5,786 bases of DNA from Candidatus Roizmanbacteria bacterium. GTDB taxonomy: Bacteria; Patescibacteriota; Microgenomatia; UBA1406; GWC2-37-13. Both the position numbers and the translations under genes were made by a program. Positions 1 through 5,538 of this stretch are shown one piece after another (position 1 is the first letter of the stretch; every line of letters begins with the position of its first letter). Under the pieces are notes generated by a model, which saw nothing but the letters and a program-made list of their open reading frames with translations, did no database searches and had not been told where the DNA came from. The stretch is from contig JAAXWV010000092.1 of the NCBI GenBank assembly GCA_013334845.1, positions 1 through 5,786 of the forward strand. The letters are read 5' to 3'.

Positions 1-1206
1 ATTGGAAAGCCCGTTGTAATCCTTTCGAATAATGATGGATGTATAGTCGCTCGTTCCAATGAGGCAAAGGCTCTCGGAATTTCCATGGGTGCCCCGCTGT
101 TCAAAATGAAACACTTGATCGCAAAGCATGGTGTGCATGTCTTCTCATCGAACTACGCGCTATATGGTGATCTTTCGCACCGAGTCATGGATGTGATTCG
201 ACAGATGGAATGTAATGTGGAAGTGTATTCGATAGATGAGGCGTTCCTGACGCTCCCGATGAATAAAATCTGGAACCGGCTTGAATACATTGCCGAACTT
301 CGAGAGAGAGTGAGAAAACTCGTTGGTATTCCAGTTTCTATCGGTATTGCCACGACAAAAACGCTGGCAAAGATCGCCAATAGGGTTGCGAAGAAGAATC
401 CACAGTATCAAGGTATCTTTGATCTCGTTGGTAACGATCAAATCGATCAGGTTTTGCGGGAGACGGAAGTCGGTGATATTTGGGGAATTGGTCGAAAGCA
501 TACTGAAAAGCTGATAGGACGAGGTATTTACACCGCACTTGATCTCAAACGAGCCGATGAATCGTGGATAAGGAAGCAGTTGACCGTTGTCGGTGCGCGA
601 ACTCAGATGGAACTGAACGAGATCCCGTGCATCTCACTTGAGAAGGCCCCACCATGTCCTAAGTCAATTATCACATCTAGAAGCTTTGGACATCCAATTG
701 CGGATATCGAGAATCTTCGAGAAGCGGTCATCAGTTACGTTTCAATGGCTGCCGAGAAGCTCCGAAAACAAACCGTCGAAGCAGATAGTCTGAACTTATA
801 TATCACCACCGGACCCTTTGATGAGCAATCGAACTATTCAAACAATCTGACAATCAGTCTACCAAGACCGACTTCATCCACGCCGGATCTCATCGAAGCA
901 GCATTGCGATGTCTCAAATCTATATACCGACCTGGTTATCGTTATCGAAAGGCGGGTATCATGCTTGCCGGTATCGTCAAACAGGGATATAAGCAACAGG
1001 ATTTATTCTCGCCGACCATTCCAGTGAAAGAAGACAAGCCACTCATGGCGGCATTGGATAAAATCAACGACAAATGGGGGCGGAGTACTATTCAATATGG
1101 AATGACGGAAGATGAGGATAAGCCTTGGTCGATGCAGCAAACGCGTAAGTCACCGGCCTACACGACCAATTGGAGTGAGTTGCCGGTGGTGAAGGCTACC
1201 ACCTGA
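1..1206 (+). CDS. umuC: Y-family translesion DNA polymerase, UmuC-like (5' partial)
   Basis: Catalytic subunit of a Pol V-type lesion-bypass polymerase, which copies damaged DNA during the SOS response, normally with processed UmuD. The frame is open from base 1 and gives 401 residues. By comparison with E. coli UmuC (422 residues), about 20-25 N-terminal residues, including the first catalytic aspartate, lie outside the window. The first visible residues, GKPVVILSNNDGC, are typical of UmuC, so the ATG at 85 is internal. Palm motif SIDEA is at visible residues 77-81 (catalytic Asp-Glu). The TKTLAKIAN stretch and the WGIGRKH segment match the fingers/thumb region. QQDLF at residues 332-336 fits a beta-clamp-binding motif (QxxLF). 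No frameshift or internal stop is seen. A umuD partner, if present, would lie upstream. The gene ends convergent with the minus-strand unit at 1321-1972. The family call is very secure; true Pol V activity is inferred. Confidence 0.95.
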   Translation: MGKPVVILSNNDGCIVARSNEAKALGISMGAPLFKMKHLIAKHGVHVFSSNYALYGDLSHRVMDVIRQMECNVEVYSIDEAFLTLPMNKIWNRLEYIAELRERVRKLVGIPVSIGIATTKTLAKIANRVAKKNPQYQGIFDLVGNDQIDQVLRETEVGDIWGIGRKHTEKLIGRGIYTALDLKRADESWIRKQLTVVGARTQMELNEIPCISLEKAPPCPKSIITSRSFGHPIADIENLREAVISYVSMAAEKLRKQTVEADSLNLYITTGPFDEQSNYSNNLTISLPRPTSSTPDLIEAALRCLKSIYRPGYRYRKAGIMLAGIVKQGYKQQDLFSPTIPVKEDKPLMAALDKINDKWGRSTIQYGMTEDEDKPWSMQQTRKSPAYTTNWSELPVVKATT

Positions 1207-1320
1207 ATACTCGAACTGATAAAGATCTAGAGACTTTCGACCATTATTTATGGAGAATGACATGAGGAGGCAGAGGAGAATTCTTGCTTCCCAAGCAACA
1301 ACTTGTACTTTTGCTGGCCG

Positions 1321-1680
1321 TTAAACAGTCCCCTTTAAAATAAAGCTGTAGAGTTTCCGGCTGGTAGCGTCTACTTCCTTTTGCAAGGCAAGGTTGTCGT
1401 GGTGGATTAATGGGCCATCTATCCCAAACACACACTGAAAGATAATTTCTTCGCCATTCCAAGGCTCCTCAGGTTCATCCCATTCATACTTGAATACCTG
1501 GTTGATGATATATCCACCTATGGCATGGCACGCATTTTTGTGCCGGTTCATCGTTGATTTGGATGCACCTTTCTTGTGTAAAGCAGTTAGGTATTTTTCA
1601 AAAACTGGCAGCAGCTCTTTGGCAAGCAGTTCATCACCATCAACAATATGCCAGCTCTTATCCCAACCTTCAGTGAACAT
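1321..1680 (-). CDS. Hypothetical protein with possible recombinase core-binding-like segment, downstream of HU
   Basis: A 119-residue protein I cannot name. The ATG at 1680 was chosen because it lies four bases after the HU-family stop codon (1685-1687); the longer start at 1704 would run into HU coding sequence. There is no strong Shine-Dalgarno (SD), so translation is probably coupled to HU. Residues 19-60 (LAKELLPVFEKYLTALHKKG, then ASKSTMNRHKNACHAIGGYI) resemble the N-terminal SAM-like core-binding segment of tyrosine recombinases: a helix with a 'YL..L..KG.S..T..R' pattern followed by a second helix. The protein stops before any catalytic domain, and no Arg/His/Tyr catalytic set is present. 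Residues 65-100 are acidic and aromatic (YEWDEPEEPW). It has no signal peptide and no membrane segment. Co-transcription with a DNA-bending protein hints at a DNA-associated role, but this is inference. Base composition matches the left side of the window. Confidence 0.75.
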   Translation of the reverse strand: MFTEGWDKSWHIVDGDELLAKELLPVFEKYLTALHKKGASKSTMNRHKNACHAIGGYIINQVFKYEWDEPEEPWNGEEIIFQCVFGIDGPLIHHDNLALQKEVDATSRKLYSFILKGTV

Positions 1681-1684
1681 TGAG

Positions 1685-1972
1685 TTACTTAGCTTTCCCG
1701 TCATTTACAGCTTCACGAAGTTCTTTACCCACCTTGAAGAAAGGGAGCTTTTTCGGCTTCACCTTGACTATCTCGTGGGTTTTAGGATTTCTGCCGTCGT
1801 AGGACTGGTATTCCCTCACAGTAAAACTGCCAAAACCACGAATTTCAACATTACCGCCGATAACCAAAGTCTCTGTCATGGCATCCAACACTGTAACGAC
1901 AATTGCTTCAGCTGTTTTGATAGGAAGATTTTGGTCCAATGCGAGTGCGTCTATCAGGTCTGATTTGTTCAT
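1685..1972 (-). CDS. HU/IHF-family DNA-binding protein
   Basis: Small nucleoid protein that bends DNA as a dimer and assists replication, recombination and promoter architecture. The 95-residue product begins MNKSDLIDAL, the usual family N-terminus. A longer start at 2002 would add ten residues that the family does not have. An AAGGGA ribosome site lies six bases before the chosen ATG. The family signature is complete at residues 46-65: GFGSF, then RNPKT, with the DNA-intercalating proline at residue 63. The C-terminal helix reads FFKVGKELRE. The VEIRGFGSF wording and the RNPKT arm are closer to IHF-beta than to typical HU, but homodimeric HU proteins of many bacteria look the same, so I leave the subtype open. 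It is the first gene of a minus-strand pair with the 119-residue protein that follows, and is probably driven by the weak promoter proposed at 2009-2037. Confidence 0.95.
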   Translation of the reverse strand: MNKSDLIDALALDQNLPIKTAEAIVVTVLDAMTETLVIGGNVEIRGFGSFTVREYQSYDGRNPKTHEIVKVKPKKLPFFKVGKELREAVNDGKAK

Positions 1973-2361
1973 GGTGTTCCCTTTGATGAGGTTGCTGTTC
2001 ACGATTTATTCATATCTGATTGATAGAAAATCACCAACGATTTTATTGTGAAAAGAAGCCATCGCAAAAAAATAAGTGAGGTTAAATACGCGCATTTTAC
2101 CGGTTACGAGGTTGTTTCAAAGGTGGTGACGTCGGTATGTCTCGGGGAGTGTTGAGGGCAAGGTGTCAAATTGGCATATTTTTCACTTTTGATCATCGAT
2201 GGCTGGGGAGCTACTTATTGTTAGATTTTTTATCCGAACTCAATAAATGACACACCAAAACCATTGAAATTCATTGAAACAATGCCTTGTGGCTGCTACT
2301 GTCTGTGGATTGTGGAATATCAGCTATCTATTATCCTGAAAGGGGAACAACGGACAACACG
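1973..2361. other. Divergent intergenic region between HU-family gene and small membrane-protein gene
   Basis: 389 bases with no convincing gene. It must hold the promoters of both flanking divergent genes. On the minus strand one plausible promoter is at 2009-2037. On the plus strand I see no good -35/-10 pair before the small ORF. A direct repeat CATTGAAA occurs at 2262-2269 and 2272-2279, one helical turn apart, which could be an operator or chance. No tRNA, CRISPR or insertion-sequence ends were recognised. Confidence 0.6.
2009..2037 (-). promoter_or_regulatory. Possible sigma70-type promoter for the HU-family gene
   Basis: On the minus strand TTGGTG (2037-2032) is separated by 17 bases from TATGAA (2014-2009), about 37 bases upstream of the HU-family start codon. 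Three of six -35 and four of six -10 positions match consensus. Spacing and placement are good, but the elements are only moderate, and other AT-rich alternatives exist nearby. Confidence 0.3.
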
Positions 2362-2589
2362 ATGAATTGGCTTGATAAAATTCCCTATCCTCTGCTTATA
2401 GTTTTGTCGTTGACACTAGGGCTTGCTCCTTTCACTCCGATACCACATCTTGCAGAGAAGATGAAAATGTTGCTAGCTGGTGAACTGGTAAGACCAGTGG
2501 ATATCTTTGACCTGTTAATGCATGCAAGCCCAGTAGTGCTTCTGATCGTGAAAGCTGGTCGGGCGCTAGGCTCGAACCGGAGAGGGTAA
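2362..2589 (+). CDS. Small membrane protein of the type labelled 'RND transporter'
   Basis: A 75-residue hydrophobic protein. The start MNWLDKIPYPLLIVLSLTLG matches my recollection of a short conserved proteobacterial family routinely labelled 'RND transporter', although it is far too small to be an RND pump (about 1000 residues). Its biochemical role is unknown. Residues 8-24 form one predicted membrane helix. A conserved-looking block PHLAEKMKMLLAGELVRPVD follows at about 28-47. A second hydrophobic segment, residues 48-64, ends in a positively charged tail (KAGRALGSNRRG). The ATG at 2362 was preferred to an in-frame TTG at 2287 because the family begins MxWLxxIP and the upstream 25 codons look non-coding. 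The ribosome site is poor: AGGGG lies 16 bases upstream. It is a stand-alone gene with long spacers on both sides. Confidence 0.75.
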   Translation: MNWLDKIPYPLLIVLSLTLGLAPFTPIPHLAEKMKMLLAGELVRPVDIFDLLMHASPVVLLIVKAGRALGSNRRG

Positions 2590-2638
2590 TTGCTGAAAAT
2601 ATCGAATTGATGTCAGGTTATCCTCTATTTGCTGTTTC

Positions 2639-2760
2639 CTTTTCAGGTTCAACTATTTTGGAATTATGTTTACTTTGGGAAATGTAATTTTTGTTTTGTA
2701 ACTATCTGGTCATTGTCGATGATCACCAAGAATAATTTTTTGTTATCTGCTTTTCAGGTT
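2639..2760. repeat. 11-base direct repeat pair in the spacer
   Basis: CTTTTCAGGTT occurs perfectly at 2639-2649 and 2750-2760, 111 bases apart. The core TCAGGTT occurs a third time at 2613-2619. A 7-mer is expected only about 0.02 times in 370 bases, so three copies are more than expected. They could be binding sites for a regulator or remnants of integration; the sequence does not decide. Confidence 0.5.
2707..2741 (+). terminator. Weak candidate rho-independent terminator after the small membrane-protein gene
   Basis: TGGT at 2707-2710 pairs with ACCA at 2725-2728. The stem continues through a C-C mismatch and A-T, T-A and two G-T wobble pairs to a small loop. A six-T run follows at 2736-2741, but seven bases after the stem. 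The weak stem and the gap make this tentative. Confidence 0.22.
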
Positions 2761-2868
2761 AGTTTTTTTTAACTTAGGTGTTTACTTGATGTGCTAATAC
2801 TGCTTAATCGCAATGATACTATTGAGTATTGAGTTACATCTGCAGTCAAAAGTCTCATAAACTGATGC

Positions 2869-2897
2869 TTGACAAGAAATCATGACGTAAATATTAG
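2869..2897 (+). promoter_or_regulatory. Sigma70-type promoter of the methyltransferase cassette
   Basis: A perfect -35 hexamer TTGACA (2869-2874) is followed after exactly 17 bases by TATTAG (2892-2897), which matches four of six -10 positions. Transcription would start near 2904, giving a leader of about 55 bases before the methyltransferase ATG. It is the best promoter match I found in the spacer and suits the whole four-gene run. Confidence 0.55.
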
Positions 2898-2913
2898 GAG
2901 AGACAGTACTCCC

Positions 2914-2961
2914 ATGAGATGCCAAGCAACGGGCAAGAGGAATAAAATTCCTGGAAGATGA
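2914..2961 (+). CDS. Possible 15-residue leader peptide overlapping the methyltransferase start
   Basis: ATG at 2914 opens a frame of 15 codons (MRCQATGKRNKIPGR) ending in TGA at 2959-2961, so its stop overlaps the methyltransferase ATG (2958-2960) as ATGA. AGGAG lies at 2896-2900, 13 bases before the ATG, which is longer than the ideal spacing. The methyltransferase has no well-spaced ribosome site: AAGAGG ends 17 bases upstream and GGAAG touches the ATG. Translational coupling through this leader is therefore plausible. Chance occurrence cannot be excluded for so short an ORF. Confidence 0.3.
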   Translation: MRCQATGKRNKIPGR

Positions 2962-3767
2962 TTACCCCTATTCTTAAATGGCCTGGTGGCAAGCGTTGGC
3001 TGATTAGCTCAGGACAGCTACCCAAAATATCACAGTACACCAAATACATAGAGCCATTTTTAGGTGGAGCTGCGATATTTTTTTATCTTAAGCCTGAAAA
3101 TGCGATTTTGACTGATGTCAACAAGGAGTTAATAGAAACTTATCAGGCTATTGTGGAAGATTACGTATCTCTTGAAGCTCTTTTGCGAGATCATCATAGG
3201 AATCATTGTACTGATTATTACTACAAGATGAGACAATTTTCCCCTAAGGATCGGATCTCAATTGCGGCTAGATTCATCTATCTCAACAGAACATGTTGGA
3301 ATGGTTTATATAGGGTGAACAAAAAGGGACAATTTAATGTCCCTATTGGTACTCGTACTTCAATACTTCGAGATACTGATAATTTCGAATTATTATCAGT
3401 GATTTTGAAATCAGCAAAGATATATTATTCTGACTTTGAGCAAACCATAGATCTCTCCGACGAAGGCGATTTATTGTTTGTCGACCCTCCATATACAGTA
3501 AAGCATAATCATAATAATTTTCTTAAATATAATGAAAATATATTTAGTTGGCAGGACCAAAATCGGCTAAAAACCTGTCTACTTAGAGCTAAAAATCGGG
3601 GTGTGCAAATAATAATGACAAATGCAGATCATGAGTGCATAAGAGAATTATATAAGGAAATTGGAAATTGTTTCATTGTAACTAGGATGAGTTCACTTTC
3701 ATCGAAATCTGACAATAGAAAAAGTATTACAGAATCTGTTTTTACTGCTAATTTTAAGTTGAATTGA
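2958..3767 (+). CDS. D12-class (Dam-type) DNA adenine-N6 methyltransferase
   Basis: Transfers a methyl group from S-adenosylmethionine to the N6 position of adenine in a short DNA target. The 269 residues are full length for the family (Dam is 278). Motifs appear in alpha-class order: KWPGGKRW at 7-14 (motif X), EPFLGGAA at 32-39 (motif I, cofactor binding), TDVN at 52-55, FIYLNRTCWNGLYRVN at 106-121 followed by GQFNVPIG at 124-131 (target-recognition flank), DPPY at 176-179 (catalytic motif IV) and TNAD at 221-224. All key residues are intact, so it should be active. The target may be GATC-like, but specificity cannot be read from the sequence. It is the first gene of the cassette, behind the promoter at 2869, and no recognisable restriction endonuclease accompanies it. 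It is more AT-rich than umuC, which suggests horizontal acquisition. Confidence 0.95.
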   Translation: MITPILKWPGGKRWLISSGQLPKISQYTKYIEPFLGGAAIFFYLKPENAILTDVNKELIETYQAIVEDYVSLEALLRDHHRNHCTDYYYKMRQFSPKDRISIAARFIYLNRTCWNGLYRVNKKGQFNVPIGTRTSILRDTDNFELLSVILKSAKIYYSDFEQTIDLSDEGDLLFVDPPYTVKHNHNNFLKYNENIFSWQDQNRLKTCLLRAKNRGVQIIMTNADHECIRELYKEIGNCFIVTRMSSLSSKSDNRKSITESVFTANFKLN

Positions 3768-3778
3768 TTGATATAAAT

Positions 3779-4684
3779 ATGGGACATTTTCTGGACATAG
3801 CATACAGAGTGCTTTCAACTGTAAAACGACCTTTGTCTGCAATTGAAATAACAGAATATGGGTTAAAAAGTGGCTGGCTAAAATCGAATGGCCAATCTCC
3901 TTCGCAGACAATGAAGTCCAAACTATCCACAGACATACTTAAGAAGAAGAGTGATTCTTTGTTTATGCGTACAGAGCAGGGTAAATTTGCTCTTAGAGCC
4001 AATAAAAACAATGAGAAAAATGAATATATTGCAGACAGGTTTCAGAAAGCAATTCTTAATGAGGATATTGCAGTATTTCCGGTATCATCTTTGAAAAAAT
4101 ATATACCAGGACCAGGATTCTACACTAAGCCACTAGTTAATGGTAAAGAACTGCTTATCGAATGTACTTCAATGTCTAGAGTTGAAGCCGAAAAGGATTT
4201 TAATTTCATACAATTAGTATCAGTTTTTTTAGTAAGATTTGGCCCAAAATATTTAACCTACAAACGTACAAAAAGATTGCCAGAGAATCGATTACACGGA
4301 TTTTATTCTATAGGTTTTGGAGGGCATATTAATATTAAGGAAATCCGAACGTTATTCAATGTTTTTGATCCTGCAAACTCAGGAATTCTTATACGCGAAT
4401 TGATGGAAGAACTGAGGCTCGATTCTTACAGAGCAGAGTCCACCGTTTATAAAGGTTTGTTGTTCGATGATAGCAAAGAAATAAGCAGTCAGCACTTAGG
4501 GATTGTTTATGATGTCTTTCTTGATTCAGATAAATATGAGATTGGTGAAAGGGGTTTTCTTGTTGATCCAAAATTTGAAAGTATTGAAGAAATGTCAAAT
4601 CGAATTGATGAATTTGAAAACTGGTCGGCAATAATGATAAATTTCGAGAAGAAAAATCTTAACTATTCGACAAACATAATATGA
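3779..4684 (+). CDS. HARE-HTH domain fused to COG4112-like Nudix domain
   Basis: A 301-residue fusion. Residues 2-73 match the HARE-HTH fold: FLDIAYRVLS at the start, then AIEITEYGLKSGWL, QTMKSKLSTDI and a closing LFMRTEQGKFALR. This domain is known from restriction enzymes, RNA polymerase delta and chromatin proteins, and has been proposed to sense DNA or its modification. Residues 145-290 look like the MutT/Nudix family COG4112 ('predicted phosphoesterase'): SIGFGGHIN at 177-185, E188, then RELMEELRL at 206-214. This fits the REUxEExGU core, with Arg replacing the usual Gly and a longer loop before it. The metal-binding glutamates are kept, so hydrolysis of a nucleoside-diphosphate-linked substrate is plausible; the substrate is unknown. 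The ATG at 3779 lies 11 bases after the methyltransferase stop. An in-frame TTG at 3764, overlapping that stop as TTGA, is an alternative. Neither has an SD. Its stop overlaps the next start as ATGA. Confidence 0.85.
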   Translation: MGHFLDIAYRVLSTVKRPLSAIEITEYGLKSGWLKSNGQSPSQTMKSKLSTDILKKKSDSLFMRTEQGKFALRANKNNEKNEYIADRFQKAILNEDIAVFPVSSLKKYIPGPGFYTKPLVNGKELLIECTSMSRVEAEKDFNFIQLVSVFLVRFGPKYLTYKRTKRLPENRLHGFYSIGFGGHINIKEIRTLFNVFDPANSGILIRELMEELRLDSYRAESTVYKGLLFDDSKEISSQHLGIVYDVFLDSDKYEIGERGFLVDPKFESIEEMSNRIDEFENWSAIMINFEKKNLNYSTNII

Positions 4685-5520
4685 TAGATTTTTTAACAAA
4701 TCCTTGGGTTATTGGCATCGCGCTCATTTTAATTCAATTTCTATTTGCTAGGTCCATATCGTATATCGAAAAAAGGTCAAAAACTAAAGATCCACGAAGA
4801 AACACTGTTTTCTTTTTCTCTTTTTGTTTTGTTTGGATATTTTGTATATCTATTAATGGATATATATTTTATTCCCAAAAAAATATATATATTCCGCTGC
4901 TTATAGTTATTGTTATATCAATTATATTTTGTTATTCAATTTGGAAAATCGTAAACCAATTCTGGAAAATGGGTATCATTGGCTCTGACGCACATACTAT
5001 CGAAGGCATAAATTACGAAAATTCACTTAAATTATGTCAGTCACAGTTGGCGTTTCATGGAATAGGTGCATCCAAATTAACTACTTGCCCAGAATTCGAG
5101 AACGCTCTTGTGCGATGCAAGCAAGGGAAGCCTATTAGATTTCTATTATTAAATCCAGAGGATGCCACATTGATCTCTGCAGCAAAAAGAGCTCAACAAA
5201 ATAGTGACAGTTACCATGAACGCGTTGTAAAATCATTACGTACAATAAAAGAACTGAAGGAAAAGAGAGATTTTGATATTCATGTAAGATTTTATTCTGG
5301 CAAACCGATATTTCGATTAATGTTTGTTGATGATACTCTATGTCTTTTGAGTGGTTATACCCAACTTGGAGTTGATGACGGTTCAAAGTTACCTCAAGTA
5401 CATCTCCGTAATAGCTCTGAATATAATCATACAAATTCCTTATATAGTTCGTTCGAACATTACTTTGAAGCACTTTGGACAAAATCAACAGAATGGGACT
5501 TTCTTCGATACTTAAATTGA
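4681..5520 (+). CDS. Membrane-anchored protein with degenerate PLD-like (DUF5919-like) cytosolic domain
   Basis: A 279-residue protein with three predicted membrane helices at about 8-25, 41-64 and 69-92, the first two separated by a basic loop (EKRSKTKDPRR). The soluble part, about 100-275, begins with an alpha/beta stretch (SQLAFHGIGASKLT, then KPIRFLLLNPED at 150-161). It later reads FRLMFVDDTLCLLSGY at 211-226 and ends with SLYSSFEHYFEALW. This order resembles phospholipase-D-like or DUF5919-like domains: predicted nucleotide, DNA or ligand-binding folds that often lack catalysis. No HxKxxxxD motif exists here, so phosphodiesterase activity is not supported. Its start overlaps the Nudix stop by four bases, which implies coupled expression. 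Membrane proteins of this shape are common effectors in bacterial conflict systems; an effector role is inference. The membrane part is extremely AT-rich, with runs of Ile and Phe codons. Confidence 0.7.
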   Translation: MIDFLTNPWVIGIALILIQFLFARSISYIEKRSKTKDPRRNTVFFFSFCFVWIFCISINGYIFYSQKNIYIPLLIVIVISIIFCYSIWKIVNQFWKMGIIGSDAHTIEGINYENSLKLCQSQLAFHGIGASKLTTCPEFENALVRCKQGKPIRFLLLNPEDATLISAAKRAQQNSDSYHERVVKSLRTIKELKEKRDFDIHVRFYSGKPIFRLMFVDDTLCLLSGYTQLGVDDGSKLPQVHLRNSSEYNHTNSLYSSFEHYFEALWTKSTEWDFLRYLN

Positions 5521-5538
5521 AATTAATTTGTCAAAAAA

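Larger units (their letters stand above)
2590..2957. other. AT-rich spacer upstream of the methyltransferase cassette
   Basis: 368 bases with no long gene, marking the drop in G+C between the left genes and the right cassette. It contains a weak candidate terminator (2707-2741), three copies of TCAGGTT (2613, 2643, 2754; the last two inside an 11-base repeat), a tandem ATTGAGT pair (2821-2834), a good promoter (2869-2897) and a possible short leader ORF (2914-2961, overlapping the next gene). No reverse transcriptase is nearby, so a retron-type non-coding RNA is not indicated. Confidence 0.6.

Noticed and set aside
85..1206. UmuC starting at the ATG at 85
   Set aside because: The frame is open back to base 1 and residues 1-28 match the conserved UmuC N-terminal region, so the gene begins before the window.
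1284..1298. TTGCTT-CCC-AAGCAA hairpin as terminator between convergent genes
   Set aside because: The six-pair stem is perfect, but it is low in G+C and has no T-run directly after it on either strand.
1244..1462. 72-residue minus-strand ORF
   Set aside because: It overlaps the 119-residue gene in another frame and has no family resemblance.
1490..1963. 157-residue plus-strand ORF
   Set aside because: It lies antisense to the HU-family gene and its partner, both strongly supported, and its translation shows no recognisable domain.
2287..2361. TTG start extending the small membrane protein by 25 residues
   Set aside because: The added residues look non-coding and the family begins at the MNWLDKIP position.
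2590..2957. Retron-type or other structured non-coding RNA in the spacer
   Set aside because: No reverse transcriptase is encoded in the window and no long stable stem was found by eye.
5135..5488. 117-residue minus-strand ORF
   Set aside because: It is antisense to the membrane protein and looks like a shadow; no motif is recognisable.
4681..5520. PLD-family nuclease acting as restriction enzyme for the methylase
   Set aside because: No HxKxxxxD motif is present in the protein, so BfiI-like cleavage is not supported.
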